From: Crocinitomicaceae bacterium
GTDB lineage: Bacteria > Bacteroidota > Bacteroidia > Flavobacteriales_D > Crocinitomicaceae
Reading direction: 5' to 3'
Length of the DNA stretch: 64,000 nucleotides
NCBI GenBank assembly: GCA_023957475.1
Contig: JAMLHA010000002.1
Coordinates: 96,465 to 160,464, forward strand
The position numbers and the translations under genes were made by a program. Shown in pieces: positions 58,501-64,000 of this stretch (positions within the stretch are counted from its first letter, which is position 1; each line of letters starts with the position of its first letter). The notes beneath the pieces are model-generated. The model saw only the letters and a program-made list of their open reading frames with translations, ran no database searches and was not told where the DNA came from.

Positions 58501-58875
58501 ACTGTTACAACTGGCTGCTTCAAAAATCATGATTTGAATAGCTTCATCGTCAGTGCAGTTATATACATAAGTATTAAAAGAAATGGAACTAGATTGTGCA
58601 GTAAACGATAAAAATGCATTGTTTTCAATAGAACCACAAAAAGCACTATTTAATTGCGACCAATAATTAGCAGTGTATGAACTCGCAGTTGTTCCACAGA
58701 ATCCGTGTGGGTTACATATTGGAGTTGCAATACAAGCCGTGTTTCCAGGAGGCGGGTTAACCGCGCATGGAGGTAATCCCGGTGGTGGTGGAACCATTGT
58801 CCCCCCTCCTCCAAAGGCAAATTGTGTAATTAAGAATGTACTTGCTAAGAGTAGTGAATATATGATAGTCTTCAT
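55540..58875 (-). CDS. Large extracellular protein with T9SS type B sorting domain (second paralogue)
   Basis: 1111 residues. Signal peptide about 1-22, then a Pro/Gly/Cys-rich stretch (GGGGTMVPPPPGLPPCAVNP) absent from its neighbour. Residues about 60-180 look like a pre-peptidase beta-sandwich (FLSFTAQSSS, IPGNQYYIMIDGYGGDVCDYTF). A series of PKD/SprB-like repeats of about 80-90 residues follows. The last 90 residues are a type B sorting domain almost the same as in the 52572 gene (NVISLSSQAGNN, WFVDADGIA, NRWGN). The large size and Ser/Thr/Gly/Asn-rich repeats fit a surface adhesin. Confidence 0.85.
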   Translation of the reverse strand: MKTIIYSLLLASTFLITQFAFGGGGTMVPPPPGLPPCAVNPPPGNTACIATPICNPHGFCGTTASSYTANYWSQLNSAFCGSIENNAFLSFTAQSSSISFNTYVYNCTDDEAIQIMIFEAASCNSGAVSSKVCVNEMYAQNTPYNVTANGLIPGNQYYIMIDGYGGDVCDYTFVATSGVAIPVGVDVGQDVTLCLDESITVTAYGGDGTYTWDAAPGLSGLNGATVTITPPSSVGTYSYTVNSQGGVQGCPSTNSYTVNVHVQACCDLLSNDLTLNNCDGVNGVYSVDGEVTITPPSSLVGDIVIKDCEGNTTTIPLGSAPYTYTLTGLSLSNPSCQIEAYFSGSPECSHVLTHVLNYTAPSSSTPTFNAISACEGSVAPTLPSASLEGITGTWSPATINTSTPGTTVYTFTPGPGYCAPNATLNITISPKPDVNVVSPAIFNCLDPSTNTFTLSGSSSTPGVTYGWTDLYGGDNGFVSGQTTTAPVVNSAGFYIISVTGPAPDNCISVDTVEVISGGYNPIVSIDPAINLDCLNPTTTIVGHVSNSSGTQTGITFGWTTADGNITSSTSNSSIDINSPGTYVLTAVDATHGCTSSDLIEILGDLNQPILDILTPQGTEITCNDPIVAIAGTSDIGGIGIWTASNPSNIAQSGDTLVYNVIGVIGAGTYTYTVTNPANHCSSDTTITITLNNTPPTVSAGPDLFICENGTVTLQGSASSNSGSTITFSWDATNGSVTMYDFSNIPNPTVPSGATFTLTATDDGNGCIASDTAIVTEVNNPTIFSDTTICNTSFLVPADSIFNNGSGTWTMNPTNSGTFSPSASVVAPIFTPNAGVTNVTLTLTNECGSDNANLIFVPKPIVIAPPAYSCGDMSEVLTTSSYGTGMWTVQDNPSTPWLEDTALVFVTGPGTAGGMTPQTVTVSSNPTAGQYTLTFTDAACGYSETVTLNFIDYPWVNINDTTLCMGVTYTLDLDSKNATSYVWNNGEIGTSIQVTQSGNYTVTASNECYSIKDSAFIDFKVCEIEAPNVISLSSQAGNNIWFVDADGIADFNCIILNRWGNLIYQYNDITSGWDGKDMKGHPVTEGVYFYKIDATREGGEKIMKQGFIHVVE

Positions 58876-58878
58876 AGT

Positions 58879-59268
58879 TTATTGTTTTTCTAAAGTGATT
58901 TTTTCTCGAACTCCATTTGAATAAGCAAAAATCAACTTACACACATTTGCATCTTGGTATTCAATTTTTGCTGTGGCTAATTTTCTATCTCTTTTTTGGT
59001 TTTTGTCAATTGACTGAACTTCAGGAGATGTTACTTCCAAGACATATTGCCCAAGTTTTTCCTCAACAATGAAGAATGCGTAAAGAGGTTTGTTGTCTTT
59101 GTACGAAACAATTCTTAAATCATCGACAACTACTTTGTCGAAATTATTTCCAGATAGTACTTTGTACGAACCTGAAGAAATAGGATTCTTTACTGTTTGA
59201 GAAAAAGAAAAACTGCTAATTAAGATAAAAAGGCTTAATATCGTCGCAGCAATAGTAATGTGCTTCAT
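58879..59268 (-). CDS. Hypothetical small secreted protein
   Basis: 129 residues with a signal peptide (about 1-23, ending SFSFSQ). The mature part is a compact mixed alpha/beta sequence (FDKVVVDDLRIVSYKDNKPLYAFFIVEEKLGQYVLEV) with one Cys and no recognised motif. It ends 3 bases before the large type-B protein start, so the two should be co-transcribed. A helper or periplasmic partner of that protein is a reasonable but untested idea. Confidence 0.65.
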   Translation of the reverse strand: MKHITIAATILSLFILISSFSFSQTVKNPISSGSYKVLSGNNFDKVVVDDLRIVSYKDNKPLYAFFIVEEKLGQYVLEVTSPEVQSIDKNQKRDRKLATAKIEYQDANVCKLIFAYSNGVREKITLEKQ

Positions 59269-59409
59269 AATAGCTAATAATTTTAATAGACTTATATTCA
59301 GTTATGTTTTATTTATTTATTCAAGACGTTTTGAACTTCAATAAAGTTGCATCTCAAAAAAAAAATTTGTTCAAAAATAGAAAAAAAACTTATTTTCCAA
59401 CTAAAATTC

Positions 59410-59417
59410 TAATTTTG
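59410..59417 (+). promoter_or_regulatory. -7 promoter element of lnt, leaderless geometry
   Basis: TAATTTTG (TAnnTTTG) ends 6 bases before the ATG at 59423, so transcription should start at or next to the start codon. No -33 TTG is seen in the A-rich upstream stretch. Confidence 0.45.
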
Positions 59418-59422
59418 CTATT

Positions 59423-61000
59423 ATGGGATTAACTGTTAAAAATAGTGTTTTTGGAATCGTGTTAATTGCTATTACTTTGGTAATAAGTAGTTTGATTTGG
59501 AATACTTCATTTGCGTCATTTTTTGTTTTTGTTGATTTAACTCCTTTGTTTTTAGGTGTTTATTTGATTTGTAAAAATAATAAAATAAAATGGTATTATT
59601 TACTATTGTTTATTTATTTATTCAAATTGGTGTTGGTTTTTTGTCAAATGTTTTGGTTGAAAGATGTGACATTTGATACTTTCTATTTGGCTGTTTTCAC
59701 ACATTCTTTCTTTTTTGTTTTAATTTTAACCCCTTCGGTTTTGTTGTTAAGAGCAAAAAACAAAATGTTTATAATGTACTATATTATAGCAACATGGATG
59801 GTGTTTGAATACTTGATGCAAAACTTCCCTTTACTAAGTCCTTTTTATTTATTGGGAACAACCATTGGTGATCATCCTTTTTTAATACAAAGCTATTCGT
59901 TAATTGGTGTTGAAGGTGGTAGTTTATGGATTTTACTGACCAATTTCTTTGTTTTTAAATTGATTTTAGCTTTAAAGAATAAAACCAGTTTTAAAAAGTC
60001 ATTTTTGCAGTTGATTATTGTGTTTTTTGCGCCAATTATTGTTGGTCAGGTGTATCAGTTACTAATTACTAATAAAGATGCCAATAAAATCGAAGTGGCA
60101 GCATTGCATGTTCATTTTAATCCAGTGAATTACAATTATGCGCTCCATCCTGATGAGGTAATTGACTCGTTATGGAATTTATCCAAAGGAGTGTCTAAAG
60201 ATGCACAATTGATGGTATGGCCAGAAACGGTTATAACAAGTCTTGGTTGGTTTTCAGAGTTTGATAAAAATCCCTATGTGGACTCTCTTCAAAAGAAGTT
60301 AATAACACATCCCAATTTAACCTTGGTGTTTGGAGCAAATTTATATTCTGTCGGAAATGATTCTTCCGATCAGCAATTGAATTACGATCCTCAAAACAAC
60401 TATTATTATTATGTGCACAATTTAGCATTTTCTCTTTCGAGTGAAAAATCAATCGTTTATAGAAGTAAGGAGGTATTTGTGCCATTTCAAGAGCAAATTC
60501 CGTATGTCAATTTCTTTCCGATTCTGAAGAAATTGATAACTGTTGTTGGAAATCCTAATTATTATGCAGAATTGAAAAATGATATGGATGTTCACCGTTT
60601 GTTAAATGGAGGTACTTATTCACCATTGTTATGTTATGAGATTTGTTACCCCATTTTTACTGCACAAATGAGTGATGATGCTGGTTTTATCGTGTTATCA
60701 GGCAACGAGCACTGGAATACAAGCGAAAATGGTTCGAGAATTTATTACAATATCTTAAAAGCCATTGCTGCTCAAAATGCTTGTCCAATTGTTAAAAGTT
60801 CCAACAATGGTGTTTCTGCTATTATTGACGGAAATGGATACACAATGGCAAAAAAAGCGTTTGATGATACGGGAATCATTAGTGCTAAAATTAATTTAAG
60901 GGAGAAAAGTACTTTTTATTCTTATATAGCTGGTTACACATCTGTATTGGCATTGTTGGCTTTGCCTATTCTCATTTTTAAAGGAAGAAAAAAAGACTGA
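59423..61000 (+). CDS. lnt: Apolipoprotein N-acyltransferase
   Basis: Adds the third acyl chain to lipoproteins at the inner membrane. 525 residues. The N-terminal half has six to seven helices. The C-terminal carbon-nitrogen hydrolase domain faces the periplasm, with Glu in MVWPETVI near residue 268, the Lys of the FVPFQEQIPY loop region and the catalytic Cys in SPLLCYEICYP near 410. VLSGNEHWNTSENGSR replaces the family N-DAWFG pattern (NEHW), a variation also known in Bacteroidetes. It serves the lipoproteins in this window (970, 15064). Confidence 0.85.
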   Translation: MGLTVKNSVFGIVLIAITLVISSLIWNTSFASFFVFVDLTPLFLGVYLICKNNKIKWYYLLLFIYLFKLVLVFCQMFWLKDVTFDTFYLAVFTHSFFFVLILTPSVLLLRAKNKMFIMYYIIATWMVFEYLMQNFPLLSPFYLLGTTIGDHPFLIQSYSLIGVEGGSLWILLTNFFVFKLILALKNKTSFKKSFLQLIIVFFAPIIVGQVYQLLITNKDANKIEVAALHVHFNPVNYNYALHPDEVIDSLWNLSKGVSKDAQLMVWPETVITSLGWFSEFDKNPYVDSLQKKLITHPNLTLVFGANLYSVGNDSSDQQLNYDPQNNYYYYVHNLAFSLSSEKSIVYRSKEVFVPFQEQIPYVNFFPILKKLITVVGNPNYYAELKNDMDVHRLLNGGTYSPLLCYEICYPIFTAQMSDDAGFIVLSGNEHWNTSENGSRIYYNILKAIAAQNACPIVKSSNNGVSAIIDGNGYTMAKKAFDDTGIISAKINLREKSTFYSYIAGYTSVLALLALPILIFKGRKKD

Positions 61001-61089
61001 TTTTAGAATATTTGTAAAGATTTGATAAATAGGGTTTGTTAGTTCAATCAATTATTGTAAATTTAACCTCTCAAAATAAATAAATGCTT

Positions 61090-61704
61090 ATGCACATTGC
61101 TATTGCTGGAAATATTGGTTCAGGAAAAACAACACTAACTCAAATGTTGGCAAAACATTATGGTTGGGAAACGCATTTCGAAGATGTGGAACAAAATCCT
61201 TACTTGAATGATTTTTATGAGGATATGCAACGTTGGTCATTTAACCTTCAAATTTATTATTTGAATTCACGTTTTACTCAAATTCAAGAAATTAAACAAT
61301 CACAATCAAACGTTGTTCAAGATAGAACTATTTATGAAGATGCGTTTATTTTTGCTCCCAATTTGCATTCAATGGGGTTAATGACAACACGTGATTTTGA
61401 AAATTATTTTTCATTGTTCAATTTGATGGATTCTTTCGTTTCTGCTCCCGATTTGTTGATTTATTTGCGTGCAAGTGTTCCAACATTGGTTAGCCATATT
61501 CAACAACGTGGTCGTGATTACGAGGAAAGTATCCGATTGGATTATTTGAAGCGTTTGAATGAACGTTATGAAGCTTGGATTTCTACTTATGATAAAGGTA
61601 AATTACTTATCGTTGATATTGATAACAACAATTTCCCTGAAAGTCAGGAAGATCTTGGAACGATTATCAATTCTATTGATGCAGAAATTCATGGGTTATT
61701 TTAA
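61090..61704 (+). CDS. Deoxynucleoside kinase
   Basis: Phosphorylates deoxynucleosides in the salvage pathway. 204-206 residues of the dNK/dCK/dGK family. P-loop IAIAGNIGSGKTTLTQML, the substrate motif RWSFNLQIYYLNSRF, the DRTIYED motif (ERS-like) near residue 80 and RASVPTLVSHIQQRGRDYEESI carrying the lid Arg residues are present. The actual base preference cannot be told. ATG 61090 (MHIAIAG) is as likely as 61084. It begins about 85 bases after lnt. Confidence 0.88.
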   Translation: MHIAIAGNIGSGKTTLTQMLAKHYGWETHFEDVEQNPYLNDFYEDMQRWSFNLQIYYLNSRFTQIQEIKQSQSNVVQDRTIYEDAFIFAPNLHSMGLMTTRDFENYFSLFNLMDSFVSAPDLLIYLRASVPTLVSHIQQRGRDYEESIRLDYLKRLNERYEAWISTYDKGKLLIVDIDNNNFPESQEDLGTIINSIDAEIHGLF

Positions 61705-61716
61705 TATGCTATACAA

Positions 61717-62682
61717 ATGATTGTAGTTACTGGTGCAGCGGGTTTTATCGGAAGTTGTTTGGTGAGTTTCCTCAACCAAGAAGGATACGATGAGATTGTT
61801 GTGGTAGATGATTTTTCAAGAAAAGAAAAAGATCAAAATTTAATTGGAAAAACAATTGCAGCAAAAGTTCCTCGCTCGGGATTTAATGCTTGGCTGAAAG
61901 ATTTTGCTTCAGAAGTTGATTTTGTATTTCATATTGGAGCTAGAACGGATACAACAGAATTCAATAAAGCCATTTTTGATGAGTTAAATGAACGTTTTTC
62001 TCAAGAAGTATGGAAAACATGTGTGGAGCATCAGATTCCTCTGGTTTACGCAAGTTCAGCTGCAACCTATGGTTTGGGTGAGTTTGGTTACAAAGACGAT
62101 CATGCAATCATTGAAAAATTAAAACCATTAAACCCGTATGGCGATTCCAAAAATAATTTTGACAAATGGGTGCTGAAACAAACTGAATTCCCTCCATTTT
62201 GGGCAGGTTTGAAGTTTTTTAATGTGTATGGACCAAATGAATACCACAAAGGAAGAATGGCAAGCGTGATTTTTCATGCGTTTAATCAAATTTCTTCAAC
62301 CAATGGTATGAAATTATTCCGTTCACACAATCCGAATTATACCGATGGTGGACAGTTACGTGACTTTGTTTATGTGAAAGATGTCATCAATGTTTGCAAA
62401 TTCTTAATGGAACAAAAACCTCAAAGTGGTATTTATAACTTGGGTTCTGGCAAAGCGCGAACATTTCTTGATTTAGCAAAAAATACATTTAAAGCGATGA
62501 ATCGACAAGAAAGTATTGAGTTTATTGATACTCCGTTAGATATTCGCGATAAGTATCAGTACTTTACTGAAGCTGATATGTCGAAGTTGATTGGGCAAGG
62601 TTATTCCAAGCCATTTTATACACTTGAAGAGGGAATTGCCGATTACGTGCAAAACTATCTCTCAGCAAACAAATATTATTAA
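61717..62682 (+). CDS. hldD: ADP-L-glycero-D-manno-heptose 6-epimerase
   Basis: Turns ADP-D-glycero- into ADP-L-glycero-manno-heptose for the LPS core. 321 residues. MIVVTGAAGFIGSCLVSFL is the SDR nucleotide motif, ASSAATYG near residue 111 and PYGDSKNNFDKW near 139 give Ser/Tyr/Lys. LKFFNVYGPNEYHKGRMASV is a HldD signature distinct from GalE. It agrees with the LPS genes elsewhere in the window (LptD, KdsC-like). Confidence 0.9.
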   Translation: MIVVTGAAGFIGSCLVSFLNQEGYDEIVVVDDFSRKEKDQNLIGKTIAAKVPRSGFNAWLKDFASEVDFVFHIGARTDTTEFNKAIFDELNERFSQEVWKTCVEHQIPLVYASSAATYGLGEFGYKDDHAIIEKLKPLNPYGDSKNNFDKWVLKQTEFPPFWAGLKFFNVYGPNEYHKGRMASVIFHAFNQISSTNGMKLFRSHNPNYTDGGQLRDFVYVKDVINVCKFLMEQKPQSGIYNLGSGKARTFLDLAKNTFKAMNRQESIEFIDTPLDIRDKYQYFTEADMSKLIGQGYSKPFYTLEEGIADYVQNYLSANKYY

Positions 62683-62712
62683 TAAATAGGTTGTCCTTAT
62701 AAAATAAAAATT

Positions 62713-63903
62713 ATGTACGGAAAAATGAAAGATTATTTAGCTTCTGAATTGAAAGCTATTGAAGAAGGTGGGATTTATAAAAGAGAACGTATTATTACAA
62801 GTCCGCAAGGGGCTAATGTGCATGTAAGTACAGGAGAAAATGTAGTTATTATGTGCGCCAATAACTATTTGGGATTGTCGTCGCATCCAGCGGTTGTACA
62901 AGCAGCAAAGGAAACATTGGATACACACGGATTCGGAATGTCATCTGTACGTTTTATCTGTGGAACACAAGATATTCACAAAGAATTAGAAGGTAAGATT
63001 GCGAAGTTTTACGGCACAGAAGATACAATTCTTTATGCAGCTGCTTTTGATGCAAATGGTGGTGTTTTTGAACCGTTATTTGGCGAAGAAGATGCTATTA
63101 TTTCCGATGAATTGAACCATGCGTCGATTATTGATGGTGTACGTTTGAGTAAAGCACAACGTTACCGTTACAAGCACTCTGATATGGCTGATTTGGAAGA
63201 ACAATTGAAAAAAGCACAAGCGCAACGTTTTCGAATCATCGTAACGGACGGAGTCTTTTCTATGGATGGCGACATTGCAAAAATGAATGAAATTTGTGAC
63301 TTAGCGGATAAATATGATGCCTTGGTAATGACTGATGAGTGTCACTCTGCTGGATTTATCGGGAAAACAGGCCGAGGTGTGCCTGAATACCACAATTGTA
63401 TGGATAGAGTGGATATCATTACTGGTACTTTAGGAAAAGCATTGGGTGGAGCCATGGGTGGTTATACAACTGGTAAAAAAGAAATCATCGATATGTTGCG
63501 CCAGCGCTCACGTCCTTATTTGTTCTCTAATTCATTAGCTCCGTCAATTGTTGGTGCTGCAAACAAGGTGTTTGATTTGTTGAGCTCCACAACTGAATTG
63601 CGAGATAAATTGGAAGAAAACACGAAATACTTTAAAAAACACATTATCGAAGCTGGTTTTGACATCAAACCTGGTGATTCACCAATTGTACCGATTATGT
63701 TGTACGATGCAGCATTGTCTCAACAATTTGCAGATGAATTGTTGAAAGAAGGTGTTTATGCTATTGGTTTCTTCTATCCGGTTGTTGCAAAAGGTCAAGC
63801 GAGAATTAGAACGCAAATTTCTGCTGCTCATTCAAAAGCGGATTTGGATAAAGGGATTAATGCCTTTATCAAAGTTGGAAAGAAATTAGGTGTGATAAAA
63901 TAA
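62713..63903 (+). CDS. kbl: 2-amino-3-ketobutyrate CoA ligase (glycine C-acetyltransferase)
   Basis: PLP enzyme that splits 2-amino-3-oxobutyrate with CoA into glycine and acetyl-CoA in threonine breakdown. 396 residues. [20 protein letters not shown] near residue 76, [14 protein letters not shown] near 132, [11 protein letters not shown] near 178, [16 protein letters not shown] near 209 and the PLP Lys in [15 protein letters not shown] near 241 are present. The opening [21 protein letters not shown] and the N-terminus match Kbl rather than BioF or HemA. Tdh is not in the window. A terminator follows directly. Confidence 0.92.
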   Translation: MYGKMKDYLASELKAIEEGGIYKRERIITSPQGANVHVSTGENVVIMCANNYLGLSSHPAVVQAAKETLDTHGFGMSSVRFICGTQDIHKELEGKIAKFYGTEDTILYAAAFDANGGVFEPLFGEEDAIISDELNHASIIDGVRLSKAQRYRYKHSDMADLEEQLKKAQAQRFRIIVTDGVFSMDGDIAKMNEICDLADKYDALVMTDECHSAGFIGKTGRGVPEYHNCMDRVDIITGTLGKALGGAMGGYTTGKKEIIDMLRQRSRPYLFSNSLAPSIVGAANKVFDLLSSTTELRDKLEENTKYFKKHIIEAGFDIKPGDSPIVPIMLYDAALSQQFADELLKEGVYAIGFFYPVVAKGQARIRTQISAAHSKADLDKGINAFIKVGKKLGVIK

Positions 63904-63907
63904 TAAA

Positions 63908-63932
63908 TTGGCTCTGAAAGGAGCCTTTTTTA
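63908..63932 (+). terminator. Intrinsic terminator of kbl
   Basis: GGCTC, loop TGAAAG, GAGCC, then TTTTTT. The short stem and T-run abut the start of the next predicted gene. Confidence 0.75.
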
Positions 63933-64000
63933 TGATAAAGCAGACGAACTTAATCTATACAGGTTCTTCGGAAAGACAATCACTTTACGATTTGTTTTTG
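63932..64000 (+). CDS. 5' end of an unidentified gene (runs off window)
   Basis: An ATG opens a frame that stays open to the end of the window and begins MIKQTNLIYTGSSERQSLYD. Only 23 residues are visible and I do not recognise the product. The codon use is like the neighbours. It starts right after the kbl terminator, which leaves no room for its own promoter, so read-through or a later start is possible. Confidence 0.45.
   Translation, partial: MIKQTNLIYTGSSERQSLYDLFL

Overview
The window is about 64 kb of low-G+C chromosome from a member of the Bacteroidetes, most likely the Flavobacteriales. Three things point there: proteins with type IX secretion (T9SS) sorting domains of both types A and B, promoters with the Bacteroidetes -7 box TAnnTTTG and no Shine-Dalgarno sequences, and families typical of the phylum (DUF4296 lipoprotein, a Crp/DUF2892/DUF6132/rhodanese operon, a 1111-residue SecA). 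A Crocinitomicaceae-like host is a guess. Almost all genes are intact housekeeping genes.

Layout. 1-4 kb: pyrimidine genes (pyrC end, pyrR, pyrB) with a DUF4296 lipoprotein and a TerC protein. 4.0-4.34 kb: a gene-free repeat patch. 4.3-12.9 kb: STAS protein, RNase Z, an epimerase-CBS fusion, DAHP synthase, a KdsC-like phosphatase, a saccharopine dehydrogenase-like enzyme, a T9SS-exported esterase, an Atg22-like transporter and an HMA-AraC regulator. 12.9-19.4 kb (minus strand): CrtI/CrtISO-like oxidoreductase, msrB, a lipoprotein, 5-FTHF cyclo-ligase, YbaB, guaB and a secreted hydrolase. 19.4-25.3 kb: the only strongly accessory stretch. It holds about 1.4 kb without intact genes, then a 23S rRNA gene whose most conserved 3' segments are altered, a normal-looking 5S gene with terminator, and a decayed IS3-family element whose right end now supplies the last codons of tsaE. 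No 16S or tRNA gene was found there.

25.3-38 kb: tsaE, pfkA, gyrB, nhaA, accC, sucC, an MFS transporter and secA. 38-46 kb: an Hdr/Glc-like iron-sulfur operon, an MCE/MlaD protein, an amidase and LptD, so envelope building dominates. 46-49.5 kb: heme A synthase, a hexapeptide-repeat protein, and a Crp/Fnr regulator followed by a small membrane-protein and rhodanese operon. A GTGAC-AAAA-GTCAC palindrome sits at about -42 relative to that operon's predicted start. 49.5-59.3 kb (minus strand): a thioredoxin-fold protein lacking CxxC, coaD, gap, and two giant type-B T9SS proteins with a small secreted protein. 59.4-64 kb: lnt, deoxynucleoside kinase, hldD, kbl and the start of another gene.

The points most worth following are the damaged 23S locus without a 16S gene, the Crp/Fnr site and its sulfur-type operon, the ribulose-phosphate epimerase-CBS fusion beside a KdsC-like phosphatase, and the repeat and palindrome families. 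I did not see a clearly new multi-gene defence or biosynthetic system. All calls come from reading the sequence; no database search was run.
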